Source: a virus. From it: a stretch of 44,599 nucleotides of DNA. Of the stretch, positions 26,753-33,953 are shown piece by piece (positions within the stretch are counted from its first letter, which is position 1; each line of letters starts with the position of its first letter). Below the pieces are notes generated by a model. The model was not told the DNA's origin and searched no databases. It saw only the letters and a program-made list of their open reading frames with translations. Where the stretch lies: positions 1 to 44,599 of IMG/VR virus record IMGVR_UViG_3300020578_000153; one strand, 5' to 3'. Made by a program: the position numbers and the translations under genes.

Positions 26753-27394
26753 TTATTCTTCATTTCCGGTGACAATGCCGTAATGGTAGCTGTCATCATC
26801 TGATGTTACCCATTTGGCCGCATCTTCAACATCCCATTGCTGAGTATTAATAAGGCGATGAATTAAATTGGTTTTCTTGGTTGTATATGAAGGATCATAT
26901 AGCCGAACCCGATTGTTTGGCTGGATGGCAAAATTACCATCATCCCTTATGATTACATGACCACATTTATGCTGACCGGGATTAGTGCTAAACCCGAGAT
27001 TTGTTGTGTTGTCGTCAGGAGCATGCCAATCCAGGGTAAATAGATATTTTCCTTTTATAAAGTTTCCACTTCTTGAGACATATTCCATTCTCATATTCCG
27101 CATTGCCTGAAATTCAGTCACGGTGATATGGGGGCTAAAAGAGTTCCATAGGACCAGTTCATGGATGTCCACCTCTGGCACTTCTGGCTGGTCACAGAAG
27201 GCACTTATTGGCATTCTCCACCAAACACCCCCGTCTTCCATTAGAAAATGAAATAAGGGGCTCCTGCCCTGAATGGAAGCGACACCGAAGAGCATGCATG
27301 GCAAATATATGTCATGAGAGTCCTTTTGGTTTCTTAAATAATTTCCCCGAACATAACATTCAATCGGCGGAATATTTGCATTTAATTCTGGCAT
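26753..27394 (-). CDS. Conserved hypothetical protein
   Basis: A 213-residue product starting MPELNANIPPIECYVRGNYL. It is beta-rich with many aromatic residues: PLFHFLMEDGGVWWRMPISAFC, then GKYLFTLDWHAPDDNTTNLGFS and GQHKCGHVIIRDDGNFAIQPN. The pattern suggests a ligand-binding or virion-associated domain I cannot name. It lies downstream of tRNA-Gln in the same transcript direction. Confidence 0.75.
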   Translation of the reverse strand: MPELNANIPPIECYVRGNYLRNQKDSHDIYLPCMLFGVASIQGRSPLFHFLMEDGGVWWRMPISAFCDQPEVPEVDIHELVLWNSFSPHITVTEFQAMRNMRMEYVSRSGNFIKGKYLFTLDWHAPDDNTTNLGFSTNPGQHKCGHVIIRDDGNFAIQPNNRVRLYDPSYTTKKTNLIHRLINTQQWDVEDAAKWVTSDDDSYHYGIVTGNEE

Positions 27395-27418
27395 ATCAAT
27401 ATTTTATATCAAGATTGG

Positions 27419-27490
27419 TTCGGGGAGAAGGACTTGAACCCTCAATCTCAGGACCAAAACCTGATGTGTTGCCAACTACACCATCCCCGA
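27419..27490 (-). tRNA. tRNA-Gln (UUG)
   Basis: Minus-strand cloverleaf: acceptor TCGGGGA/TCCCCGA, anticodon stem TCAGG/CCTGA with loop TTTTGGT (anticodon TTG), T-arm with GGTTCAAGTCC, discriminator A, no encoded CCA. Confidence 0.95.
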
Positions 27491-27495
27491 TTGTT

Positions 27496-27741
27496 TTAAT
27501 ATTGCGCAACCTGTTGCAATCTTTGAATTTCAGCTTTTAAAGAATCAATTTGGGATTCCATAGATTTAATTTTTTCTTCTGCGGTTATCAATTTATAACG
27601 ACAGTTAAGAAGGCGATCATATTCCTCTCTTAAGAGCTTGTTATGAGATTCTGACATCTGATATTTAACCTTATATAAATAACATTCTGCTGAGAATTTC
27701 TGGGCTGCTTTCCAGCCAAGATAACTTATTTTCTTTTTCAT
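27496..27741 (-). CDS. Coiled-coil protein
   Basis: An 81-residue product starting MKKKISYLGWKAAQKF. Residues about 45-78 form a heptad coiled coil (ITAEEKIKSMESQIDSLKAE). It lies between two tRNAs. No family was recognised. Confidence 0.65.
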   Translation of the reverse strand: MKKKISYLGWKAAQKFSAECYLYKVKYQMSESHNKLLREEYDRLLNCRYKLITAEEKIKSMESQIDSLKAEIQRLQQVAQY

Positions 27742-27759
27742 AGTATTGTCTTTCTGTAT

Positions 27760-28047
27760 TTAAATAAAATGTTTAATAATTGATGCAGTTCCCAACATCA
27801 CCCATAAAACATTAAAAAGAATAATCGTAGGCAGTGTCTTTACTGTAGAGGACCATATCAAAGCCAAACTTGAAATTATTGCAAAGATATATAGCCACCA
27901 AAACTGCTTGCCAAACAAAAGGCCTGGAAAGATGATCGTTATTTTAGTTGCAAAGCCCCAGGCCTCCACTTTATTTGCCGCCGTCCAGTAGTTTGATGAA
28001 ATCATCGTTTTAATTGCACTAACGATATTATTAAATAATTTTTTCAT
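27760..28047 (-). CDS. Small membrane protein
   Basis: A 95-residue product with two or three hydrophobic segments (ITIIFPGLLFG, FWWLYIFAIISSLALIW, IILFNVLWVMLG) after an amphipathic N-terminal helix. It sits between tRNA-Val and the coiled-coil gene. Function unknown. Confidence 0.7.
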   Translation of the reverse strand: MKKLFNNIVSAIKTMISSNYWTAANKVEAWGFATKITIIFPGLLFGKQFWWLYIFAIISSLALIWSSTVKTLPTIILFNVLWVMLGTASIIKHFI

Positions 28048-28051
28048 ATTG

Positions 28052-28123
28052 TCCGAACGGTAGGATTTGAACCTACGACCGCCTCCGTGTAAAGGAGATA
28101 CTCTACCACTGAGTTACGCTCGG
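28052..28123 (-). tRNA. tRNA-Val (UAC)
   Basis: Minus strand: acceptor CCGAGCG/CGTTCGG (one G-T), anticodon stem TCTCC/GGAGG with loop TTTACAC (anticodon TAC), T-arm GTAGG-TTCAAAT-CCTAC, discriminator A. Confidence 0.95.
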
Positions 28124-28168
28124 TTATGTTCAAACACATATTAACAGTCTGTGGAACTACCTATTAGT

Positions 28169-28402
28169 CTATTTCTGATTGTTTTTATCTTGTTTCCATA
28201 ATCTTAAATTTTTTGAATATACAGCCATGTAGGCCAATGATCCCAAGATAAAACCATATGTTTTCGTTTGTAAAGCAAAGATGATCCATAGACATTCCAT
28301 AACAATTAACCATAGAAATGCTTCCCATCGTTTTTTGCCAACAAAGTACATACCAGAAACACCCATGCATGCAAGCAGCCAAGACCATTGTAATTCTGTC
28401 AT
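28169..28402 (-). CDS. Small membrane protein
   Basis: A 77-residue product starting MTELQWSWLLACMGVSGMYF; the open frame runs further upstream only because it reads through tRNA-Thr. Three short hydrophobic segments with Trp and Tyr spacing and a basic tail resemble a fragment of PnuC-type transporters, but this is not secure. Confidence 0.65.
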   Translation of the reverse strand: MTELQWSWLLACMGVSGMYFVGKKRWEAFLWLIVMECLWIIFALQTKTYGFILGSLAYMAVYSKNLRLWKQDKNNQK

Positions 28403-28411
28403 ATAAATCTG

Positions 28412-28487
28412 TGGAGCCGGATGCAGGAGTTGAACCTGCGACCTACGCATTACAAGTGCGTTGCTCTGCCAACTGAGCTAATCCGGC
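28412..28487 (-). tRNA. tRNA-Thr (UGU), CCA encoded
   Basis: Minus strand: acceptor GCCGGAT/ATCCGGC, anticodon stem ACGCA/TGCGT with loop CTTGTAA (anticodon TGT), T-arm GCAGG-TTCAACT-CCTGC, discriminator T, then CCA. Confidence 0.95.
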
Positions 28488-28500
28488 GAGTAAACAACCT

Positions 28501-28544
28501 AAGCCCCAGTCGTTTGCATTTGCAGTGACGGTTCTGGGGCTTTT
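28501..28544. terminator. AAGCCCCAG/CTGGGGCTT hairpin
   Basis: A 9-bp perfect stem with a 24-base loop that holds TGCATTTGCA, followed on the plus strand by TT. In the minus direction it lies just upstream of tRNA-Thr and may separate the hydrolase mRNA from the tRNA transcript or guide processing. Confidence 0.5.
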
Positions 28545-28564
28545 GGCTGTACTATAACGATCCC

Positions 28565-28620
28565 AGGTATAACGGCACGAAGCGCACCATGACACATTGG
28601 GTGTCAGATTCACTATACCT
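28565..28620 (-). ncRNA. Possible three-way-junction RNA element
   Basis: AGGTATA/TATACCT (28565/28614) closes a unit containing TGACAC/GTGTCA (28630-type arm at 28590-28606) and, on the minus strand, a G-U rich GGTGC/GTGCC arm. It lies in the 220-base non-coding gap between tRNA-Thr and the hydrolase gene. Could be a processing or regulatory RNA. Otherwise the gap shows only AT-rich sequence. Confidence 0.35.
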
Positions 28621-28713
28621 CTTTGTCTTTACTTTCGCTAGTTGTTGTGTAATAAACAATAGCCACTAAACATTTATAATAAAAATTATGTATTTTTTTA
28701 AAATATTTTTTTA

Positions 28714-29325
28714 TCAAAACTGCTCCTGAACAAACATCTGAAACGGCGATCCTGTGTATGGATCAAATCTGGATGTAATTGATAAAGACTTTTGAGCAAT
28801 CAGTTTGGCTTTTTGAACAGTTAAAACCTTTCCTCCGCTAAGTGCTTGCATTGCTCCCAGCGCATATGATGAACCAGTACCTATTGCATAAATTCCAGTT
28901 CTATCTGAAGTCCAAGAATAATCGCCTTCAATAATATAAACCGCACCATTTATAGCAACCAAGATTGTAGAAGCTTGCTCAGTCATGTGAGTCTTCTCTT
29001 CAGCAAGGTCTGGCATTGCGTATCCTGTGTTTTCAAAACAAACTTGCAAGTTGGGTATAAACTTCGTTGTTATAAATTGATCCAGCAGTTCTCCGCTGCC
29101 CCTAAACGCCGGGATCGGCGGGGTGAATGCATGGTGCAGTATGTTTATTGCACGAACATCACCCGCCGCGCCCAGCAAATAACGACCCTTTTGTGCAATT
29201 TTACAAGACCCTGTACCTAAAGTGGTTATTTGATAAGCCAACCCAGATTCATCAAAGGATGAAATCCTAGAGTCAGTACCAACTACACAATAATCTGGTC
29301 CTTGAACGGCAACAATAGTGGTCAT
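28714..29325 (-). CDS. Proteasome/HslV-like Ntn-hydrolase
   Basis: A 203-residue product. After Met removal Thr2 is the predicted N-terminal nucleophile (MTTIVAVQ), with D18 (GTDSR) and K42 (SCKIA) in the places of the catalytic Asp17 and Lys33. GRYLLGAAGD and YAIGTGSSYALGAMQAL are the family's other signatures, as is DPYTGSPF near the end. Such subunits form self-compartmentalised proteases. No ATPase partner is adjacent. The HTH gene lies 8 bases upstream, suggesting co-expression. It could degrade host or phage proteins. Confidence 0.85.
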   Translation of the reverse strand: MTTIVAVQGPDYCVVGTDSRISSFDESGLAYQITTLGTGSCKIAQKGRYLLGAAGDVRAINILHHAFTPPIPAFRGSGELLDQFITTKFIPNLQVCFENTGYAMPDLAEEKTHMTEQASTILVAINGAVYIIEGDYSWTSDRTGIYAIGTGSSYALGAMQALSGGKVLTVQKAKLIAQKSLSITSRFDPYTGSPFQMFVQEQF

Positions 29326-29333
29326 TGTTTAAC

Positions 29334-29750
29334 TTACTTATTTCTTTCCTCTTTGGGATCAAGAATCTGGAATTCGCCTCTCTTGACTTTCTTGAAATAA
29401 GATCTGTTCGCATTATAGAAATTATAAAATGTTGGTAAAGACATTCCAATTTCATCAGCCAATTCTTTTGGCGTAATAATCTTTCCAACATTTGCCGAAA
29501 GATACCCCTGAATCTTTTGAGCCTTAGGGCTTCTCTTTGTCTTAACAACAGGGTTGATATTTCTTATATCTAAGAAATCAAGCCAGTAGTTAACAAGATC
29601 CATGTCAATACTATAATACCGAGAAATTTCATTTAAGGTCTTACCGTCACGACATCCTATAATCACACAGTAGGCCGCTCTCCGTTCCTCCCCTTGACAA
29701 TCGCTCGGAATTTTCTTTTCTAATTTTGCTACAACCTGTTCAGTAATCAT
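29334..29750 (-). CDS. HTH DNA-binding protein
   Basis: A 138-residue product with two helix-turn-helix-like segments: KTLNEISRYYSIDMDLVNYWL around residues 36-56 and TPKELADEIGMSLPTFYNFY around residues 92-111. Its basic C-terminus (FKKVKRGEFQILDPKEERNK) suits DNA contact. AGAAAGGATTTAT precedes ATG. Likely a regulator, possibly of its own operon with the hydrolase. Confidence 0.78.
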   Translation of the reverse strand: MITEQVVAKLEKKIPSDCQGEERRAAYCVIIGCRDGKTLNEISRYYSIDMDLVNYWLDFLDIRNINPVVKTKRSPKAQKIQGYLSANVGKIITPKELADEIGMSLPTFYNFYNANRSYFKKVKRGEFQILDPKEERNK

Positions 29751-29772
29751 ATAAATCCTTTCTACTCAGGCG

Positions 29773-29812
29773 GTTCACAGTTTATCACTAGATGGCGCGT
29801 CGTGTTGCAATT
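29773..29812 (-). promoter_or_regulatory. Possible promoter of the HTH/hydrolase operon
   Basis: The minus strand reads TTGCAA, 17 bases, then TGATAA, about 40 bases before the HTH start and downstream of the terminator of the previous operon. The -10 is a poor match, so this is tentative. Confidence 0.35.
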
Positions 29813-29816
29813 TTTT

Positions 29817-29880
29817 AAAAAAAATGGGGCACCTCCGTTTCAATAATAATCTTACGAAATATTACTGACGGGGTGCCCCA
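29817..29880 (-). terminator. Intrinsic terminator of the thyX operon
   Basis: On the minus strand TGGGGCACC pairs with GGTGCCCCA around a 38-base loop that has its own CCGT/ACGG pairing, followed by eight T residues. It lies directly after the 29887 gene. Confidence 0.85.
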
Positions 29881-29886
29881 CAGAAA

Positions 29887-30078
29887 TTATTTTTTCAAAT
29901 GCCAATCAATATGATTATCTAATTTAACTTCAACATTTTTCATATCATCTTTAAGTTCATTAATTGAAGTATAAACTAAATTATGATCTTCTTTATTTTC
30001 TTTTCTAGACTTTTGAATTAAGGCAACTAAAACTGAAAATACTCCAGTAATAAGAGTTGCCCATAAAAGTTCTGTCAT
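29887..30078 (-). CDS. Holin-like / DUF2746-type membrane-coiled-coil protein
   Basis: A 63-residue product: one N-terminal membrane helix (about residues 4-22), a basic linker (KSRKENKED), then an acidic coiled coil (INELKDDMKNVEVKLDNHI). This layout matches the small DUF2746-type proteins of actinobacteriophages often called holin candidates. It is last in its operon. Confidence 0.65.
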   Translation of the reverse strand: MTELLWATLITGVFSVLVALIQKSRKENKEDHNLVYTSINELKDDMKNVEVKLDNHIDWHLKK

Positions 30079-30079
30079 T

Positions 30080-30625
30080 TCAATCGTTAATTAAAAAACT
30101 TGCAATTGACTCAACATCAACATCAAATTTTCCAAATTGCTCTTCATATGTCTTAAGAAGAGAAACAAGGTCTGCCTTCTTCACCTCTGGGTCAAGGGGT
30201 AGATCATTGGTGGGCGCTGTCTTGCCTGCACCAGATGTTGGGGTTGGGGCTCCGCCTGGGGTGGGGATAGAAACAACCTTCTTCTCGGGATCAAGAGGAA
30301 CCTCGTTCATTATTCCTTTAATTAATTCACCCTGCGAGGCGTGCCAGTTGGCGGCCTTAATGTGGTCCTGCATTTTTTCTGCTGAAAACTTAGCCATTTC
30401 TTCGTGCCAAGCCTTCATTGCGTCATGATCTTGAATCATTTTGTCCAAATTGGTTTTCATTGTAACTCCTTTACCAATGTCTCCAATTGCCAAACCTTGA
30501 GCCAAAGCTTTTTTTCTGGCTTCGCGCTTGGAGTTTTCATCGTTTGCCGTATATAGATAACACTTGCCAGCATTGCCCCATTTGAAACCGGGCCTACCGT
30601 TTTCAGAACAAGAATTAACAGGCAT
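30080..30625 (-). CDS. Phage protein with CSENGRPGFKWGxxGKCYxY domain
   Basis: A 181-residue product. The N-terminus (MPVNSCSENGRPGFKWGNA, then GKCYLYTAND and KALAQGLAI) is a small domain I know from phage head-gene clusters in other genomes. A helical middle (MIQDHDAMKAWHEEMAKFS), a Pro/Gly/Thr linker (PTPGGAPTPTSGAG) and a C-terminal helix follow. A structural or head-associated role is plausible. Confidence 0.72.
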   Translation of the reverse strand: MPVNSCSENGRPGFKWGNAGKCYLYTANDENSKREARKKALAQGLAIGDIGKGVTMKTNLDKMIQDHDAMKAWHEEMAKFSAEKMQDHIKAANWHASQGELIKGIMNEVPLDPEKKVVSIPTPGGAPTPTSGAGKTAPTNDLPLDPEVKKADLVSLLKTYEEQFGKFDVDVESIASFLIND

Positions 30626-30647
30626 AGTGTTTACATTCTACCACTTT

Positions 30648-30986
30648 TTATTTGTAATAGCTGTATAAATCTTGCCGACCCCATCTTTGAACTGGAATTC
30701 CAATATCTTTAAAGTAATTAAAAGCGTCTTCAGAGGAATAGACAATCCTGGCATAGGCTTTTCTAGCCCCTTCGTCGTATACTGGGCACTCCGGGTTCGG
30801 ATCTAAATATAAAGCTTTATATTGATAAATATCTTTTTGCCAATGAATTGCGTTTACAACTTTTAAAAGACTGTTACAGTATGGACATGTTCTATCTGGA
30901 TATGGGAAGTTTTCTTGCACTTTCCCAACAATTACCTCTTGAACATCATATGGGTTTGTTAATGAGGATATGTAATTATTATTCAT
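30648..30986 (-). CDS. CPYC-motif hypothetical protein
   Basis: A 112-residue product. CPYCNSLLKVV at about residue 34 and a later ECPVY suggest a zinc site. The C-terminus is rich in Tyr and Arg (YFKDIGIPVQRWGRQDLYSYYK). It overlaps the upstream gene by 8 bases. Function unknown. Confidence 0.68.
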   Translation of the reverse strand: MNNNYISSLTNPYDVQEVIVGKVQENFPYPDRTCPYCNSLLKVVNAIHWQKDIYQYKALYLDPNPECPVYDEGARKAYARIVYSSEDAFNYFKDIGIPVQRWGRQDLYSYYK

Positions 30987-31218
30987 CTCTTGGCCTAATT
31001 AGAAAATTAATTATATCACTTATATTTTTTTGTGCAATTTCAACACCGTCCATGAGAGCATTAAGTTCCTCAAGCGTCATCTCGTAATCTTCTGATGGGC
31101 TAGAGATATAAAAAATTGGGATTCTTATATCTTGGAAAGGCACTGTCTTTATTGTTATTTCTAAAGACTCATATTCATCGACATCTTCATAACCTGAAAA
31201 TGGAACTATTGTCGTCAT
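30979..31218 (-). CDS. Hypothetical protein
   Basis: A 79-residue product starting MTTIVPFSGYEDVDEYES; AGGAGG lies 9 bases before this ATG, whereas the GTG at 31227 abuts it. It is acidic and alpha/beta. Function unknown. Confidence 0.65.
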   Translation of the reverse strand: MTTIVPFSGYEDVDEYESLEITIKTVPFQDIRIPIFYISSPSEDYEMTLEELNALMDGVEIAQKNISDIINFLIRPRDE

Positions 31219-31594
31219 AATCAACACCCTCCTCGGTAACGGTAATTAAATCATACCCCAGAATTACCAAGTTCTGACAAAGAATTGTCAGTCCTTTTGT
31301 TTCTTTATCTTTCTTTTTACCAAAGAAAACAATAAAAATATAATCATCTTTTTTAATTTTATCAAATAGACTATAATTTTTATCTTTTAGAATACGGCAC
31401 CTGCGGTTTCCAGTAGATGAAATGTATAATTTTAAAAATCTAGATGTTGTGGCCGGTGAAACATAAACATCAACAACAGCATTTTCAATTAAATTACAAA
31501 ATTCTCTAATATAGGAATAGGGGAATCCAGTATCAGACAATGCAAGAACTTTTTTATTATTAAAAAGTTCTTTACTGAGCTTTTTTTGTTGCAT
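31187..31594 (-). CDS. Hypothetical protein, Rossmann-like
   Basis: A 135-residue product starting MQQKKLSKELFNNKKVLAL. Alternating strands and helices (KKVLALSDTG, AVVDVYVSP, KDDYIFIVFFGKKK, NLVILGYDLITVTEEG) suggest a small nucleotide- or NAD-type fold. It overlaps neighbours by 23 bases upstream and 32 bases downstream, more than usual here. Function unknown. Confidence 0.68.
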   Translation of the reverse strand: MQQKKLSKELFNNKKVLALSDTGFPYSYIREFCNLIENAVVDVYVSPATTSRFLKLYISSTGNRRCRILKDKNYSLFDKIKKDDYIFIVFFGKKKDKETKGLTILCQNLVILGYDLITVTEEGVDYDDNSSIFRL

Positions 31595-31742
31595 TTAAAA
31601 GAATTAAAGTTAAATTTGCAACCAAAACAATCAGAAATGGACCGACAAAGCCGGGATCGTGGTTCCAGCCTGTTTTAACAGCTATATTGATTAAAGCTGC
31701 ATTGGCGAACATCCACAGTAAATAAAATGCTAATGCAATCAT
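31572..31742 (-). CDS. Small two-pass membrane protein
   Basis: A 56-residue frame starting MIALAFYLLWMFANAAL and ending TKKAQ, with two hydrophobic helices around a GWNHDPGF loop. Its start overlaps the thyX stop by 4 bases and its end overlaps the next gene. The topology and overlaps support it. Confidence 0.6.
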   Translation of the reverse strand: MIALAFYLLWMFANAALINIAVKTGWNHDPGFVGPFLIVLVANLTLILLNATKKAQ

Positions 31743-32443
31743 ATTGGAAGTCTACCAGATGTTTCAAACGCTTCATGAGAAATTGGCATTGTTTTTTTAA
31801 ACAACTCTTCAATTGCAATTGCATATTGCTGTATTTCATATTGGGCATTTTGTTCATTTCTTAATGAAATAAAATTAATTAATGAACGAGCATTAACTGT
31901 CCAAATAAATTCTGTGTACTGAGCAACAGGAAGAACTATCCTTGCAATTTCTTTTGCAATACCAATTTCAATCAGATAATTATATATAGTGTCAGCCACT
32001 CGGTAAACCTCTTGTATGTTTTTATAGTATATTTCTTTTTTTAAAGGATCTTCTATTTCTTGAAATACATAAGCACCGGGTTTGCCAACTTGCTGTCTTA
32101 TATCGCTATACGCTGGTACATAATAGTCAATCTTATTTGGTTTATGATATCTCATACTCATTTCGTTAAATGAGGACCAGCGGTGTCTCATCCACTCTCT
32201 AGTAACAAAGATTGGGGCTTTAATTCTGAATTTAAAAACACAATGCTCAAAGGGAGTTGCATGTCTGTTCTTAACAAGATAATTAATAAGACCAACGCAA
32301 GACTCGTCTATTTCTTGTTTTTGTGAGGCGAATGACACTTTGGCTGAATTAACAACATCTAAGTCAGAACCAAAAAAGTCAATTAACTCAACATAACCAA
32401 AATCTAAAATTTCATAATAACTTGGGTCGGGTATACTGGCCAT
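31739..32443 (-). CDS. thyX: Flavin-dependent thymidylate synthase ThyX
   Basis: A 234-residue product from MASIPDPSYYE. The signature RHR-x7-S is at residues 86-96 (RHRWSSFNEMS) followed by MRY; HATPFEH (61-67) and RSLINFISLR complete the FAD/dUMP site. It makes dTMP from dUMP with FAD and methylene-THF. The frame is open to a TTG at 32503, and the chosen ATG has no ribosome-binding site. An inverted repeat GCGGAGA/TCTCCGC (32444-32467) abuts it and may control initiation. First gene of its operon. Confidence 0.93.
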   Translation of the reverse strand: MASIPDPSYYEILDFGYVELIDFFGSDLDVVNSAKVSFASQKQEIDESCVGLINYLVKNRHATPFEHCVFKFRIKAPIFVTREWMRHRWSSFNEMSMRYHKPNKIDYYVPAYSDIRQQVGKPGAYVFQEIEDPLKKEIYYKNIQEVYRVADTIYNYLIEIGIAKEIARIVLPVAQYTEFIWTVNARSLINFISLRNEQNAQYEIQQYAIAIEELFKKTMPISHEAFETSGRLPI

Positions 32444-32510
32444 GCGGAGATCATACAGCATCTCCGCAAAAAACGCTTTGGAAAAAAAATAAAAAAAACG
32501 CAATTCCGGC

Positions 32511-32555
32511 TTGACAGGTGATTTCTAAAACACTATGCTTTCGCATGCAAAGCAT
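32511..32555 (+). promoter_or_regulatory. Strong sigma70-type promoter with overlapping dyad
   Basis: Perfect -35 TTGACA (32511-32516), 17-base spacer, -10 TATGCT (32534-32539). The inverted repeat ATGCTTT-CGCATGC-AAAGCAT (32535-32555) overlaps the -10 and start point, so it is a likely operator. It should drive the plus-strand run beginning at 32615 and lies in the divergent gap with thyX. Confidence 0.7.
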
Positions 32556-32614
32556 GCCAAGTACACTTGTATATTCTTGTATGCTTATAATAGTTTATTA
32601 AGTATAATAAGTAT

Positions 32615-32869
32615 ATGAAAGTAATTGCAATTGTGGACAGTGAAGATTGCGGACCCTTTGCAATTATTGACCCTGAAACAATTGATGTAATTCAATGTTC
32701 TGATTTTTACCTTGCTGCAACATACTGTGCTTTTACTGGAAAACCGTTGACTTGTGAAATTTCACAAGACTGTGCTGAACATTTAGTAGAAAATGGTGTA
32801 AGATGTCTAAGCTGGAATGAAGAGATCCAACCAAAACAAAATAGGCCCTCTAAGAAAAAATCAGAATAG
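32615..32869 (+). CDS. Small hypothetical protein
   Basis: An 84-residue product (MKVIAIVDSEDCGPFAIIDPE...), an alpha/beta start followed by a Cys-containing region (CEISQDCAEHLVENGVRC) and a basic tail (KQNRPSKKKSE). The glycosyltransferase begins 3 bases after its stop. No family was recognised. Confidence 0.7.
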   Translation: MKVIAIVDSEDCGPFAIIDPETIDVIQCSDFYLAATYCAFTGKPLTCEISQDCAEHLVENGVRCLSWNEEIQPKQNRPSKKKSE

Positions 32870-32872
32870 TTC

Positions 32873-33883
32873 ATGAAAAAAATAAGTTGGTTTAGCCTCC
32901 AAAATACAGACATCAGCGGTGCTCTATGGGCAAGTCAGGGTTATGCAAATGCTGCGTTAAATACGATTGTTTCGCTACAAGAAAAACAAACAGCGGTATA
33001 TTTTAATAATCCAGATATTCCATTTCATATTAACTTTTGTCAACCGTATTATTATCAATTAACAAATGCCTACAATGTTGGCTATACTCCTTGGGAATCT
33101 ACAAAGATTCCTCCAGGCTGGTTATATAACATGAATGTTTGTAATGAGATCTGGACAACCTCTAGTTTTGTTAAAGATATTTATATCCAAAATGGTGTAA
33201 GAGATAACATACATGTTATACCACACGGTGTTTCAGAAGATTTTGCAATTGTAGAAAGAGAACTCCTTAATAAGTTTAACTTCCTTCATGTAGGGGGAGA
33301 CTCAAAAAGAAAGAATGCTCAACTTGTTGTTGATGCTTTTCTAGAACTTTTTGATGGAAATGAAGATTATCAACTTATATTGAAATATAACAATTTTTGT
33401 TATGCTGAAATTTACCTAGATGGTAAGTTGGTACAAGCCACTGAGCATCCTCAAATTATTGGTATTCCAGAAATTTTTTCTGCAGAAGACCTTGTTCGTT
33501 TATATCATAAATGTCATTGCTTGGTTTATCCAACAAGCGGAGAAGGTTTTGGGATGATTCCTTTTGAAGCAATGGCAACAGGAATGCCTACAATAGTCAC
33601 AAATCTAACTGGTTGTGCAGATTTTGCACACTATGGTATTCCTTTAGAGGCTGAGTATGGTGAAGCTACATATAATAATCATCAATATTCAACAGATACA
33701 GGTTTATGGGCTGTACCAAATTTTGATGAATTAGTTATCCACATGCAAGATGTTGCTGGTGACTACGATTTGTTTAAAAAATCGGCTATACACTCTGCAA
33801 AAATTATTCATCAAGAACACTCTTGGTCCGCGACCGCTGATAAAATTCTTGCGCGGTTAGCGGAATTTGATAAAAAAAAATAG
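32873..33883 (+). CDS. GT4-type glycosyltransferase
   Basis: A 336-residue product with two Rossmann-like halves. The C-terminal half has HVGGDSKRKNAQLVVDAF (about 139-156) and the GT-B retaining signature GEGFGMIPFEAMATGMPTIV, with the E-x7-E pair at E224 and E232. The family transfers sugars from nucleotide-sugar donors. In a phage it may glycosylate DNA, virion proteins or host envelope; the gene's place before head genes suggests virion or surface modification. Confidence 0.9.
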   Translation: MKKISWFSLQNTDISGALWASQGYANAALNTIVSLQEKQTAVYFNNPDIPFHINFCQPYYYQLTNAYNVGYTPWESTKIPPGWLYNMNVCNEIWTTSSFVKDIYIQNGVRDNIHVIPHGVSEDFAIVERELLNKFNFLHVGGDSKRKNAQLVVDAFLELFDGNEDYQLILKYNNFCYAEIYLDGKLVQATEHPQIIGIPEIFSAEDLVRLYHKCHCLVYPTSGEGFGMIPFEAMATGMPTIVTNLTGCADFAHYGIPLEAEYGEATYNNHQYSTDTGLWAVPNFDELVIHMQDVAGDYDLFKKSAIHSAKIIHQEHSWSATADKILARLAEFDKKK

Positions 33884-33953
33884 ACCTAAGCATTCTCTCT
33901 GTGAGATGAACCACTGAGTTGATACTATTGAATTCTTAACACTCGGAGGTCTG

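Noticed and set aside
28403-28450. N-terminal extension of the 28169 membrane protein
   Set aside because: The extra 16 codons are the antisense reading of tRNA-Thr; the internal ATG at 28402 is the sensible start.
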